A program made the translations under genes and the position numbers. From Liolophura sinensis (Eukaryota > Mollusca > Polyplacophora > Chitonida > Chitonidae), in the NCBI RefSeq assembly GCF_032854445.1, contig NC_088302.1, forward strand, positions 16,055,338-16,119,337: 64,000 bases of DNA, given 5' to 3'. Below are positions 13,907 to 27,395 of this stretch, piece after piece (positions within the stretch are counted from its first letter, which is position 1; each line of letters begins with the position of its first letter). The notes under the pieces are model-generated. The model was not told the DNA's origin and ran no database searches. It saw only the letters and a list, made by a program, of their open reading frames with translations.

Positions 13907-16189
13907 GTAAATGTTTCATACCAGGGCTAAACTTGTGTATTGATATAGCACCCAAATAATCTGAGACCTTCTACAGTTTTCCTCCTGTCGTGCACACCAC
14001 AATGAGCAACAAAAATGCTGCCTTTCACATTTTTTACTTATTTCACTTGATGACACAACCTCTTACATTTTTTCTTTATTTCATTTGATGAACAAAATTG
14101 ACACAAACTCCATGTTTCCTGGGTCAGGATATTATATATCTGCAAGGTGAGGTGGAATGGTTTCCTGATGTGTTTCATCTAGACTGTACCTGGTTTCCTA
14201 TAAACTGTGTCAGGTTTCCTGAAGGCTGTGTTTGGTTTCCTGGTCTGTATCCACCGCACGTAAAACCTGAACACCATCACATGATTGAAATAATATTGCG
14301 TTCAATGTGAAACATAAATCAGTGTAATGAATAAAGTAGAGCCTCTATAAAGTCTCTTGTGAAGAGAAACCTTCCTTGAATGCTTTTTCAGCATACAGTA
14401 AAGGTAGGTTCTGATCAGGCAGCACATGGTAAAATACCTCTGAAATTAAGAATTTGGTGTCATAGCCTTTAAAATGGAATTGATGGCCTGCTTGGAAGTA
14501 AGGAAAATGAGTTTTGGATATAATAAAGACGAAAGCCAGTAACAAGACAATATCTTTGGAAAGATAGATATTTTAAAATAAAATTCTTAGTAAAAAAATG
14601 TTCAGCATAAATAAACATTTTAGTTTTGTCATTAGAAACATAAACTATGTCAGTTTATACATTGTTTATTAAACACTTAATTTTGTACAAATTGAAGTAC
14701 AAGGAGGCTGAAGTCTTGTGTACATATACATATAATAAGACTATTTGTTACATATTCATAAACTTAATGTAAATATATTTCGTCTTGTGCAGAATTTTGG
14801 ACCACCTTTTTCAAAAAGTCCCAAGGAACTCTGTGAAAGTTGTTACCCAATACCGTTCTTGACATGTACACCATAACATTTGGTAAGAATAAAAAATAGA
14901 TTGTGTCTCATCTTAACATGAATGTATAATGCATCAAACATGTACAAGCCTATCACCAGACAACATAAATCTACAGCTCTGAAATTATCAAATCAATCCC
15001 AAACGTTAAACTTTCTTGTATTTCCATAGTATAGCATGTATGCCAGTTACAACAAGTTAATTCATACTAATTATATTTAATAATTTTTTTCAAACCTAAC
15101 TGTGCCAGTCACATATATCTCATCCATTCTCTTTTGTTCACAATTAAGGATTTCTATCCAGCCATTATTTTGTGTTTTATAAAAGAATGCAGAACTAGGT
15201 TGAAAAAATATATGGGGAGTAGGTAACATTGCCACAACAATTTTTCTTCAACAGCAAATCATAATTGTCATGTATTTATAAACCGTGCTTAAGCAAATTG
15301 ATATTGATTGATGGTTTTTATAACAATTCATATGAAATTCTTTAAACCGGTGTAACATACTTGTAGCTTTCACAAGGCACTGCTTTCATGGGTACTATAT
15401 ACATAGTTGAAAATAAAACTTTCAAATAACAAAAAACAAATTTCAAAGTAAGTTTATGCATTGAACAGTGTTAAACAATAGGCTTGCTATTATAATAGCC
15501 TTTATCTTCACTTTCATATTTACTCTCACCCACAATGAAGAAATTTTTCTTTGTAGTAGGTGAAAAGCAACCTTCGTTTGACCTTGAAACAAATATACAG
15601 TATAACCAGGTTGCCCTAATTTCTCAACATTTTCGTATGTGAGAGAGCAACTTTCAGTGTAATTAATGCAAAGTTTTAAATTTGCATTTTTTGAGCAGTT
15701 TGAGTTATCTTTGCCTGAAGCTTAACTTTTTTCAAATTTGTTTTATAATTTCTTTGTAAATTTTCCCATGCAAGAAAATATCAGGAAATTCCTGATTTTA
15801 TCCTCTGGCAAGAATTATTACTTTAAATTTGTTAAAATATTACTTTTCTTTTGTGAGGGGATTGGAAAATTTTCTTGACTTTTTGTTTTTTGGTGAGATA
15901 ATTATATGATCAAGAACTTTACCTTCCATGGCTTGCAGGAAGAGAACAGGTTTTCTCAAGAAATGGAATAAAAATTACTTTCTTAGCAACTTTAAGCTCA
16001 AAAGGCATACAAAATGTATGGTTTGCTATATATGGTCAATGAGAAACAACAATGGCTATGTTAGTGTTCTTATAATTTAGTGTTTCTGTATGTAACAAAT
16101 GGATTAACACACAGTTGTCACATTTAGAACATTTAACATTTAGAAATAAATTTGCCAAAGCTTTGGTACATTTGACACGTCCCACAAAT
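13907..16189. other. Non-coding stretch with a short 21-bp-period repeat
   Basis: No gene was recognised. Between about 14150 and 14255 a 21-base period built on tggtttcctg recurs about four times with poor conservation; it makes a short open frame with recurring WFP, which I take as a repeat effect. The rest is plain AT-rich sequence, probably including the 3' flank of the minus-strand GPCR gene. Confidence 0.4.
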
Positions 16190-16419
16190 AGGAGGTTAGT
16201 ATGCTAGTGCATTACTCAGTATTCCAGCTGGCCTTTTACTCATGCGGATGCTGTGGGTTCAAGTCTAGCTTAGACTGGCTTCCTCTTTAGTTGTATATGG
16301 AAGATCCTCCACCAAGCTGCAAATGGTTTTACCCCATCATTATGAAATGCTGGCCACCATCGTATAAGTCAAATAATCTTGAGTATGGCATAAAACACCA
16401 ATCAAATAAATAATTAACA
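16190..16419 (+). mobile_element. Diverged tRNA-derived SINE
   Basis: A sense copy that is clearly older than the others. It keeps the B-box-like gggttcaagtctagc, ctggcttcctct, ctggccaccatcgtataag and the 3' end ataaaacaccaatcaaata with an AAATAA tail. The head is heavily mutated. It lies just downstream of the GPCR stop codon, seen from that gene's direction. Confidence 0.75.
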
Positions 16420-16508
16420 TTTACCACAGACGGTTGATATTAGTGCGGTTCAGTAATGCTAAATAAACTTTCGTGCACAGTATCCATGACATTATATTCA
16501 GAATTAAT

Positions 16509-17702
16509 TTAGCTGTTCTTGTCAGAGTTGACCGTGTCCATGTACAAATTATTCATGAGTGGATGTGTACTGTCCTGGCCACTCCCACTCTGACCACTAC
16601 CGTTACCACTGGTTTTGAAGACCAGCTTCGCCCGTGGTTGCCTATTCTGTGCCCTACAAATGAGGCGCACAAGCTCTTTGCGAAATCGTTGCCCAGTGAT
16701 GCAATACAGCAGAAAGTTAACTGAATGGTTGAAATACATGAGGAGGTAAAAGATAACTTTGATAAGCATTCCTATGGCGTCGTCCTCGGTGCTCATCGAG
16801 CGCCGCGCTGTGACGCCATACAGAGTTGAAGGGATAGTAGTAAATATCCAGATGAAGGAAATCGCCAGTAGAGTGATCGCGAGTTTGCGATGGTTGTATC
16901 TTTGAATCTGGTCATCTCGTGTCATCGCTCCCATGATTGCCTTTCTGTGGTTCACGAGACTTATGATAATTAGGATGTTGAAAATGAGGAGAACCGTGAA
17001 GGGTAACAAGGAGTAAATGGTGAGGTTTACCCATGGGAATACGGCGCATATGATGTTCTTGTACGTGTAAGCGCTGCACTGGACTTTGTCAGGATTCAGT
17101 GAGTTGGGAGCATGAACCAATTCTGCAGTCCAGAATATATGGATGTTCACAGAGGCAATGATCCCAGCTATAAACATTGTTATCACCTTAGCCCTCAGAA
17201 GACTGCAAAAACTTGGAGCCTTCAGAGGGAACCAAACTGCAATGAAACGTTCAATGGTGACAGCAACGATCAACCAAGCTGAAAAATGTAGACAGGAATG
17301 AATCAAGAAGTAGAGTAGTTTGCAAACCAATCCTGAAACATGAAGCATTTCGAATCCTGACCATGCCCGTATCCAAGTCTTCAGGCCACTGACGTACAAT
17401 ATAATGGTATCAGCAATGGCCAGTATTGCCAAGTAGAAACAGGTGGAGCTCTTTCTCATTTCCCGCTGCATCATCACGATGAAACTTAACATATTGCCCA
17501 CAGTGCCAAGCACTATTATCACCGGTAAGACATAAATTAATAAATCCATAGCCACATTATACGCAGGGTAAAACTGTATGGCTTGAAGTTTATCTTGGTT
17601 TGTTTCCTTGTCGTCGTTCAGTCTGCTTGCTCTGCCAGCAACACTTGAATTTGTGTCAAAGGCAGAATCAAAGATCCAACTTTCATTGAAGTCAGGAGCC
17701 AT
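16509..17702 (-). CDS. Class A (rhodopsin-like) neuropeptide-type GPCR, single exon
   Basis: A 397-residue seven-transmembrane receptor that would couple an extracellular ligand, most likely a peptide, to G proteins at the plasma membrane. The N-terminus has sequons at N6 and N18. Approximate helices are TM1 52-78 (GN at 69-70), TM2 88-110 (D98), TM3 125-153, TM4 172-194, TM5 222-250 (P234), TM6 272-296 (P291) and TM7 313-336. C127 and C209 are placed to form the usual TM3-ECL2 disulfide. DRY is replaced by E151-R152-F153, the CWxP tryptophan is absent (T288-T289-I290-P291) and NPxxY reads NFLLY (329-333). Helix VIII (GQRFRKEL) is followed by C349, a possible palmitoylation site, and a Ser/Gly-rich tail. 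The start ATG has A at -3 and G at +4. Overall style recalls FMRFamide-receptor-like peptide GPCRs of lophotrochozoans; the ligand cannot be named. Receptor class is sure, subfamily is not. Confidence 0.93.
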   Translation of the reverse strand: MAPDFNESWIFDSAFDTNSSVAGRASRLNDDKETNQDKLQAIQFYPAYNVAMDLLIYVLPVIIVLGTVGNMLSFIVMMQREMRKSSTCFYLAILAIADTIILYVSGLKTWIRAWSGFEMLHVSGLVCKLLYFLIHSCLHFSAWLIVAVTIERFIAVWFPLKAPSFCSLLRAKVITMFIAGIIASVNIHIFWTAELVHAPNSLNPDKVQCSAYTYKNIICAVFPWVNLTIYSLLPFTVLLIFNILIIISLVNHRKAIMGAMTRDDQIQRYNHRKLAITLLAISFIWIFTTIPSTLYGVTARRSMSTEDDAIGMLIKVIFYLLMYFNHSVNFLLYCITGQRFRKELVRLICRAQNRQPRAKLVFKTSGNGSGQSGSGQDSTHPLMNNLYMDTVNSDKNS

Positions 17703-20700
17703 AGTAAAATTGCTTCAGTAATGACTCCTACAACACTTCTAAGGTATCGCCAAAGGACTTCAATCTGTGCAAGTCTCCAGGCTGATCACTTGCTTATTGG
17801 TATTCCCTTGGTTGAGACCTTCGTCTCCATCATACATTAATCACAATGAAAAAAGGTATCACACTACTGAAATGTCAAATTCCAAAGTTCCTGGCCTTGG
17901 ACAAAAAGAATTTCAAATGTTACAATCTCAGCACTTAGTCTCCTTAAACTGTTGTGCTTTGAATATCAAAACAATCACATGAGATTGGGGTATGTTTCTG
18001 AAACGGAAAGAAATAATGACGGTGACCTTATTTGTTATAGGCACATGGGCAAAGCACGACAAAATGGAGAACATGACAGCGCCCTAATAACAAGGCACAA
18101 GAACGTTCATGATGGAATCTGTCTTTGTGCTGTTTTTCCCCTCTCGTAAAATGTCTCCCGGAATGCACAAGGGCATTCATGATGGAATCTAACTTTATGC
18201 CGTTTTCTCCTGATATAAATATCTCCAGGAATGTTGACTCTTTTGTGGTATGTGCTCATCCATCCCAGAGGAACTTAGTGGGTGCTCATAGAGCGCAAGT
18301 AATTCCACATCTTAGAGAAGAAATTAATCCCTTTAGTAGCAGGTCATCTTTAGATGATGGATGTGGACACAAATCATCCTGGAAGTAGTACTGACACGTG
18401 AACTGAAGTCAAACCATGCACAAGTGCCATTGTATATTCAGGCACCAGCAGTTTCAGACTGTGCTTTAAAGAGTCCCATGGTATTCTCACTACAGTCACA
18501 TGCTGGGTGCCTATGAATATTGTATATGTTGAGTGCCAAAAGGCAGAGACAGTAGGTGTTTGTTTGTCCTCTTTCAGGTTACAAATGGATTCTGATCTTG
18601 GTTAAGCTCCTGTCTTGGTGGCTGGTCTTGGAGAAAGGCATCGGTCTACAAGCCTTCATATGCCTCTGGAGATAGCTTAGTTACCCAGGTCACGCAGTTC
18701 AGTTGAGTTTAACGCTGTCTCCAAGCTTCCCCAATTTGTACCCACTCCACCTGTGAAAAGATTAAACGCATGGGCATAATTGGTTCACATCTTCCACAAC
18801 TCAAGAACTTAAGCAATTTTACCTGCCTTAGCAACAGGTTGATTAATTACCTGAGAGGCTGTGGTTTTTAATAGCATCCAGGTGATGTCCATGGTACTGG
18901 GTCTAGTGTACAAGAGCTGTAAAATTAAAAGTCTCATTAAATCGGCCTTTACGGATAGGGCCATTCTTGCATGATCTCATCCACTTCAATTTATGTTATT
19001 ACAACAGGATGCCTGTAGTCCTCTTGGATTTAAGATTATAATGCAAGATGCTAAATGACAGCAAATGAAACATTGTAGGAGGACATGGATGTCTGTAAGC
19101 GATCTCCATGTGTTATATTGGTTTTGTCATCAGTTCGGTTGTGATTTTGCTGTGTATAGCTGTGAAAACAATCAAGAATTTTAGCTCCTAACCTAAAAGA
19201 CAGAAAATTGTGTGAACGAAATCTGACTCTAAGCATTTACTTAATTTGCAAGAGACAAGAGACTTGTACTAAAGGGTTTAATAACTTTGTGGTTATACTT
19301 CCATTATATAATTTGCTATTTGGATAATTTGCTAGTAAAAGACTAAGTCCCTGTTACATGTAATCTGCAGAGATTATTATAACAACCACCGCTAAAAGTG
19401 TTAGACTTAAGTTTGACCAGAGTGGCATTTTAAAGAACAACACAAATGCTGTTAAGTCTTACGTGTTCAAGAAGTAAACATGACTCAAGAATGAACATGA
19501 AGGATTTAAGACAGGGCAGAGTTAAAGTTAGCTATCTCCTCTGAGGATTCTCAGCATATATAAGACAATTATAAATTTGGACAAGTATTGTCATATTAGA
19601 TCTTACTGGACAAAACCCAAATGAATATTGGATCTTTTGAAAACTTCAATAAAAGCTGTGGGATATTAGTGGATGTTTTTGTAATAACAGCACCAATAAA
19701 CCACATTCGCTGAGCTCAGCCTGATCCCCAGCAGTGGTCTAAGATGATCACTTTAATTTAATTCATGACCACTTTAATAGTCTGAAAGATAAATAAGTGC
19801 AAAATGCTTGTACTTGATCAGTATATAAAAGCAATAATATCTACAGTTTATTTATAAATTCCAAAGTGTACATAATCCCTGATTCAGTGCGATGTTGCCC
19901 AGTTAAATTGCTTCATTGATAATGTCAGTGCAGTTTTGCTTTTTTTTGTGCCATAATTGTTTGTCAAAACTAATCTAATGTTCTGTTAGATCAGCTGGGA
20001 TGAGAATTGGCCGCTGTTCTGTTAAAATATTCATGCAGTGAGTTTCCATGATTCAGCTGGATACATTCCAACTGATCTTAATCTATTGTTTAGATTACCT
20101 GTGTCCAAACTGAATATGGATACACAGATTGGCCTCCGAAGATAACATTTAATTCCCGCAACAAAATCAGAAATGTGTGACTTTTAGAGGAAATGGTTTG
20201 ATACATTGACATTCAGTTGAGATATTAACTTTTCAACTCCTATCTCAGGAATACCTTTTGATCTTTAAACATAGCTGTAAAATAATTACACTAACTGTAA
20301 TTCCAGCTTTCAAGGTTTTTAAAAATGCACCTTCTAGACATATTAACGTTCATTTCATTTCTGGTTCAAATTTACTTTTAGTAATACATATTTTAGAATT
20401 AATTTCAGTCTATATTTTTCTTTTGCATGATGGATTAATCTAAAACTTATTCCCTAAGCTTCTAATATTCAAACTGTTTGATTCCTGACCATGCTAGTAC
20501 TGGACACAAGGAAATTCAGGGAATTTATGAAAGCTTTATTAAACTGTTAGAATGATGGTTCTTGATAATCTTTTTTGGGGGTGGGGGTTGGGGTGGAGAG
20601 GTGTAAACTACATGTAGGTCTTTGAGCCACCTGACAAGTTTTTGCATGAACTCACCTACAATACACACATTAAAGTCTCAAGCTCTATGGATTCTGTGGA

Positions 20701-23700
20701 CATCAATTTTCTTTCTGTCAGGACCACGCGGCATATGGCACTCTCAACACTGCCCCCATTAGTATCTCTATGACGTACATTTTTAATAGTCTTTATGGCA
20801 TTTAACATGTACAGGGTGAATTGACCTTCAGTACTAACCCCCTCTGTTGTTCTAATTAGGATATTTACTATGCCAGCTGTGCGGTCTTAATTACTTTTGA
20901 AGTGCACCTCTTCAAAAATTTCTCCATGAATAGCTCAACCTTAGAAAATAATAGGGTTTGTCTTCAATGAATTAGGTTACCATCAGTGACTGTCACATTT
21001 CTGGATGTAAGCCAACGATGGCTGATGGAACGAGCTGGGCAGATACTACCATTCAGACATGAATCAATACACATTCCAGAAAATCCAACCCATACGTCCA
21101 ACTGAGGCGCAATCGCACACGTGACAATCAAAGTCACATCATGCTTCCAGGATCTATCAGATACCAGAAGAGTTTTTGTTAAAAGTAAGTGATGGTTTAT
21201 TCGTTAACATCCCTCCCTTTTGGGCGTCATATGATGGCTTTTAGACAAATTGCCACAGCGTAGCGACAAGCTGCCTGTCACTTTTATATTGAACAAGAAT
21301 TGGTCCTCCAATTCCAGCTGACGTTTTAATGCACATTTTGAAGAACAATCATGTAATTATTGCCAAGAGGGTATTATATGTTCTAAGTTGTCCCAACTGT
21401 CGGGGGGCTGTCCATCCTGTACGTCTGCGTTGAGATTACATGTGGGGTGTGCCAAATTAGTAGTAATTTTACAGAGTGACCAGTGTAGCCATTCTTTCTG
21501 CCAGAATTTGTCAGAATTAATCCCCACATGTCGTGTTGCCAAGGAAAACAAACAAAAAAAGTGATAAATATCCCTTTTTTCTAATAGTGGAAAATGAAAT
21601 TAAATCCATGCAGAAATATCAGAATTGTTGAAGTAGGACTAATTTGTCTGAACAAGTGCCTGAACTCCAGAGACATTGGCTTCACACTCCATTATTGTTC
21701 AGCATTATGGCCTTGCCCCACATGGTCACGCTTCAAGGCATCATGCTAACCGAATCATGCAGCATTTTTAAAATTCACCATTAGTGTTATTTATCCTGAA
21801 TAAGCATTGATTAGCCCTTATTTAGTCACACATTCCCTTATTTATTTTTCTTTCTTTATTAGTTTTTGACTAGCGATAGCTGCATTCTTTCTACATTAGG
21901 CACTATTGAGCCATATTTTAGGAAAATTTTTGATCAGCCGTAATAAATCAGGAAGGTATGGCCAAAATCCAAGTAGTGCAAATATACAAGCAAACACATA
22001 TCCCAGCTGAAGTTCAGAAGAGGGGAGATGAGTTCTCATGCGTATTAATACTCTTACCTGACAGTTCAAAGACTGTTCAGTGTAAGCAGTATACTTATCA
22101 TGTATGCAAGGAGGAAAAGTGTATTCTAAAAATATCTACAGTAGCTTGCATGTTTTAGAATTTTGGGACGTAATGTCGTAATTCAGTTTCAAATTATTTG
22201 GACACATATACTTTTCAGTTTATGTGCTTCGTGTTTAAATTTAAAAAAAACACACACACACTGGACAGAGCATTCTGAGAGAAGAGTTTGCTCCTGTCTT
22301 TGACAGTGAGGCATTAAGTAATGAACATACTTAATCGTGCATGTGGGATCTTTTGAAGTACATCTTCTAAGAAGGTGTGAATAATCATAATTAAAGAAAC
22401 TTTGATGGAACTTACCAGGTGGTGGCAAAGTCATATTGATTTACCATTATTATCCCGCCTCTGATCTGGCCTGCTGGTTTTATACTCCATCTGCTTAACA
22501 CGCACTTCAAAACTCTCTCGCTTCCTAGTTGAATATGTGCCTGCTTGACATGGTTAACATGGTTATTACAGCAGTCTGGATTTCTCCACTAATTGGCAAA
22601 GTTCACCAGCTGTGTGCATAGTTATATCTGGTCTGGTGGTCTTGGAAGGATTGGCTGTAAAGCTCTGTCTGACTGACAGACCCACCAATCGTGGTCAAGC
22701 TGGGGGAATCCTAACCGCAGCTAATATTTCTCTGCATTTCAGAGTGGCGTTTGAGACCAGCTGAGAGTACTATCTTCAGTACCACTGTATATAACGTATA
22801 TGGCATGTATGAATCTAATTTGCATAAGATGGTGATAGCCAGGTGTGACAAAGCAGTTCTGTATAAAAACCACATAGATTTAGGTTTAAAATTGTAGCTC
22901 TTGATTTGAAATCCATCTCTAGCGGTTCCATCTCTAGTGCATCCGTAAGCTTGACAGCTTGACTTTCGAGTCTAAGTGCAAAATTTGATTATAGTACTTG
23001 AATTGTGCGGCATTTGGCACAAAGATATTTGATTCTTGGTCAATGCATCTTTTAGCTATATTAAAATGAAGACTAACATAGCATGTTGGATGCAACTGTG
23101 TATTAATTTTTCCATGCGCTGAATTTGCTTTTTCTTTAATGGCTTTGCAGACAAAATGAGGTAGCTTTCATGGTAGATACCTACAGAGTAGCACACCTTT
23201 CTTGTTCGTAGGTATTATTCCAGCTGAGTCTTCTACCTCATATTGTACATTGTTCTGTTGAAAGTTTGTTGGCATACACATGTTTTTATTTTACCTTGAT
23301 GAGCTAAACAAACCATGAAATACATATATAACAGCGATAAATGAGCACATGCACAGCTGTGACCTTGATTGCTAAAGGCAAAAAACTGTATACCTTTATT
23401 CTGTATCATGTAGTGAAAACAATTTTTGTAAGGAAAATAGTATGAACAAGTTGTCAAGCTGTAGCATAGCTTTGAAATGTATAAATTAAGGGTACACATA
23501 CACTTGACCTATTGTACAAAAGTGTTCTTTTTCCCAAGAGTACAGAATGCAGATTTTAGCCTGTAAATTTTAATACCTACATATTTTATAGCTAGTAATA
23601 TGCAGGTGTTTAAAAGTATCCTCTCTATTAATATGTTGTAATATGTCAATCTTCTCTATATATTATGTTTGATAATACCTTCTTTGATATTTATGCCATC

Positions 23701-24196
23701 ACTGTGAAAGTAGAAATTTCACCTTTTGAACCTATTCAAAATATCATATTTCCTAAATGTTAACGATGTTGTTGATGAGTTATTCCTGCATGAGATCACC
23801 CCAATAGTGAGTGTCATATGGCACATGATGTATGGCTTCACCATCCTTTGTGTACATGACACTATATAGCAGTGCTTTATAAACTTTTCTTGGTACTTTA
23901 TGTTTCTGGCTGCAGTTTATCAGGTTATAGAATACTTCACTCAAAGATTGTGGATGGGTCATCCACCTTTTGTAATAAACGGATTCTATCTTCGTATCCG
24001 ATGAGATGGTTTTGTTTATTGGCTCCTTTTATGGCTATTGCTTGAACAAGATTGGCCCATAAATCAGTCTTGTTTTACTAGTTAGGCTCCATGACAAGGT
24101 CTATAATCCATCTTAGTAGGTCATGCATCGTTAACAACTTTGCGTTCACAGTGCATTGGAATTGGTCGCTTCTGTAAATTGCATGAAAAGATAATA
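17703..24196. other. Non-coding stretch, including GPCR 5' flank
   Basis: No further exon was recognised. Read on the minus strand, a ttgtag lies about 30 bases before the GPCR start codon and could be a splice acceptor for a 5' UTR exon; this is only a possibility. Near 18102-18234 a ~65-bp segment is duplicated in tandem. A CA run lies at about 22251-22261. Confidence 0.4.
18102..18234. repeat. Imperfect tandem duplication (~65-70 bp)
   Basis: Two adjacent segments share ttcatgatggaatct, then a T-rich stretch and a ctcc(c/a)ggaatg end. The copies differ at many positions, so the duplication is old. It sits about 400 bases upstream of the GPCR start codon. Confidence 0.7.
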
Positions 24197-24347
24197 AAGT
24201 TGAACCTGAGCTACATGTCCTAAGTTAAATTACTTGATTTAAGTTGAACCTGAGCTACATGTCCTAAGTTAAATTACTTGATTTAAGTTGAACCTGAGCT
24301 ACATGTCCTAAGTTAAATTACTTGATTTAAGTTGAACTTGAGCTACT
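24197..24347. repeat. 44-bp minisatellite, three identical units plus a partial one
   Basis: Three head-to-tail 44-base units starting aagttgaacctgagctacat and ending attacttgattt are followed by a 19-base partial unit with one change. The units are identical, so the expansion or homogenisation is recent. Confidence 0.95.
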
Positions 24348-26800
24348 TAAAGGACAAAACAACATGTGGTTAAAAGATATTTCATTCGAAAGCAGGATAC
24401 TCAAGCTTTCTAAAAAGTGTTACACTTTATTATTTTAATTAGATTTAATCAAATAACATGTAAAACGAAATGGCAATACTGCACAAATGGCAAGTGTGAA
24501 TCAAAACAGCCCTCTCGAGAATTTTATCCAATCAAACACGTTCCTGTCCGACTGTGCGGCCTAAGCTGTGAAGTAGCCTATACCCATTCACTCAGTGAAG
24601 TGACATATGATAACACAAAACCACAGCATAAGACATCATTTTGAAATCCTTTACAACGATTTATTTACAAGGGGCCAAAGGGTCATTTTACACAGTGTTG
24701 TGGGACAAGTCTGTATCATTTTGGGCCACCACATATGTGAAATGTTTTTTTTACAAGCCGTGTAGTACTCAACAACAGTATCACAAATTATGTCAGACAG
24801 CAGCATACTGCCTCTTCCCAAACCACATGCCTCTACCAGTAGACCTTAATCCCACTTAGACAAGCTGTTAAAATACATTTTTTGTCACTTATGTTAGCAT
24901 TTAGTCAACATGCAGGTGTTAAATAACAAATATCAGAGTCAGTGAAAAATTCATTTTGGATGCCGAAGGTTTATGGGAATGAGAAAACGGCATCAGGCAA
25001 TGCTTAAAATTAATAAAATCTTATGTAATTTTTTTCTCTGAATTTATTAAATCTGATGAATTTAAATTTTGCTCTGTCTTTCTCGCATACAAGGGATGTT
25101 TTTTGTTTTCTGTTTGCTTTTATGAAATACATTAAAATTATTGAAATGCCGTGCTCAAACCAAGGTGCTTTCTTCGATATCCACAATAACTAGGTCAGCA
25201 CTGCTCTCATCTTAGAAGCCACCACCACAAAACCGAAGCATAAAATCCAGCGACAGCCGGATGCCTAGATCAGCCAAAGTGGTGCTTAGATTTATGCCAT
25301 TTGTGTCAGAATTGAGCATGAATCCAGATGGACAACAATCCTGTTGTAGTTTTGTAAACATTTCGTAGGGTTTAGAATTACGGGTACCAGCAGAACCCCT
25401 CCTGAGGCTGAACCAGAAATGCCCCTACTGTATCAGTTATATAGTAGGCCTACTGTATGAACAGGTCAAGCAGTGGAATAAATATCCTTCTAGGGAGTCC
25501 AGTTTCCGAGAAAGCTATTTATCATTCGGTCCTTCATTGCCCAACTCCACAACTTTAATGTGTCATACACTGTAGGCTACTCCTTACACAATTTTACGGG
25601 AAATACCTTTGATGTTTGAGAGCTAGAGTTACTGACGTTACCTTGCTGTCAGTAATTGAGATGCGCTGAAGCTGTAACAAGGCGAAGTTTCACTAAAGTT
25701 TTACTTGGTTGAAAAAAGTGTGAAAAAAAGATTTAATGCAGATTTAAGATACTTCGAACGGTAGTCTTATAGTGGACATAAACATTAGTCAGGTGCTGTC
25801 TTTCACTTTAACAAAGCTGCTAATTATTGTCATCCAGGAATGTATAGGCAAAAGTACATGAAATCAGACACCCATTGTTACAGTGTATTGTGATAGGGGC
25901 TGTTAGAAACAAAAACATGGAGGTGTTTTGCCGATGGCTTTTTATTATATGACTAGAAGAGCAAACTTGTAACCAACAAAAGCCAGAAAGAATCTTGCAA
26001 CAGTATTATAAAAAAAATTTCACATAGTGGACATCACTCCATTTGTGTGCTAAATTGTCATTATCCATTGCTGTGGCCAATGCATTGGTTCTAATTGTGA
26101 TTATACAATGACATGTTGCGTTCTTGGCCAGTTCTGTTTGTAAATTATATATAATAAATGGCCTCTTGAAAGTCTTTGTTGGAAATTACGTATAGCTATG
26201 TTTGACATGAGGTAGGTTATGCATTATTACTTATTGCCCGTAAAACGGAATTTACAGGCAATTGCAGTTTAGTTGTTTAATTGATTGATACTGATGGATA
26301 TTGCTGTGATCTGAACAAAGTACATGTGTTTCAGTCATATATGACTGGCTACGTCTATTAAGTGTGCCAGATGCCACAAGCCAGAAGAAAATCACATTAC
26401 CGGTACTTCGCAATGCATTTTTTAAACAGGCAACTTTTATGATTGGTCAAATGGTTCCTCATCCATCCAATCAAATGTCCCACATTTTTCAGCTCATTTT
26501 CATTGTTTGTTTTACATGAAGAAATAAGCTGTTTGTGGTCTGTGTACATGTGTAAACGATCAAGTATATGTGCATTAATTTCAGATTAATCCCTCCTGCC
26601 TTCTTTGAAAGGACTAAGTTCATCTGTTGAATTCCCTCAGACTGCCACCTTCTTTGTGTATAGACTATGAATAAATATACAGATTGGGAAATAATGGTAA
26701 CAGTTCTGTATTGGCCAAAGTACAGAAACCCCTGGTATCTTTTCGCCCCACTTGATTTGGTACTGTTGTACTCATATACTTGACATGCCTGAGTGGTAGA
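24348..26800. other. Non-coding stretch, no gene seen
   Basis: AT-rich, without a recognisable exon, RNA gene or longer repeat. Confidence 0.4.
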
Positions 26801-26844
26801 TGATTGGCTGTTTCATGATTGGCTGTTTCATGATTGGCTGTTTT
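26801..26844. repeat. 15-bp tandem repeat, three copies
   Basis: Three units of tgattggctgtttca lie head to tail. Each unit holds attgg, the complement of a CCAAT box, but no promoter can be argued from this alone. Confidence 0.85.
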
Positions 26845-27225
26845 ATCGTATTTATGCATCATTAAACCATCAACTGTTTGTCCCCATCATGAACATGTAT
26901 AAGGCTCATAATATATTAAGTAACATGCAATAACAGTGCCATGCAGTGAACAGCCTCTACTTCTAACTGCCAGTCAATTCTCAACCCACTTGTGTCTGAA
27001 TGCTACATGTATTTGCTTGAAGGGAAGTCCTGCCTGTATTACAGTTTCCTAGATGAGTGCCTTGTTGCTACAAATCTGCTTGACATCATTAATGAAGGCA
27101 TAAGGTACATGCTTGACATTTGGATTGACAAATTTGACAGCTGCTTGACATTTTATAATGATGTAGAATCAAGGTGTTGTATGTGAGACATGTTAAATAC
27201 ATACATGTTAAAGTATGCCATTTGT

Positions 27226-27395
27226 CAGTCATAATGGACGTGCCAGGTCTTAAATTGCAATCCCGATTTTTTTAAATGCCTAATGCAATTTAACTACAAA
27301 AGAACTTAGATAAAGTGTATAACATAAGAAATTAGGAGTGGTGTAAAGAGAAGCAGTCCAGTTTTCAGTGCTGCATGAAAGATGAGGGAAGAGAA
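27226..27395 (+). repeat. Diverged copy of the ~180-bp dispersed module D
   Basis: Matches in order the modules at 45145, 52553, 54235, 56884 and 61254: atggacgtgccaggt, an aattgcaatcc part, then aaagaactta, gtataacataagaaattagg and gtaaagagaagcagtcca followed by gttttcagtg. It is the most diverged and most isolated copy in the window, lying outside the 51-63 kb cluster. Confidence 0.65.

Noticed and set aside
13772-24347. CRISPR-like repeat arrays
   Set aside because: The repeats at 13.8 and 24.2 kb are contiguous tandem units without unique spacers, and the genome is eukaryotic.
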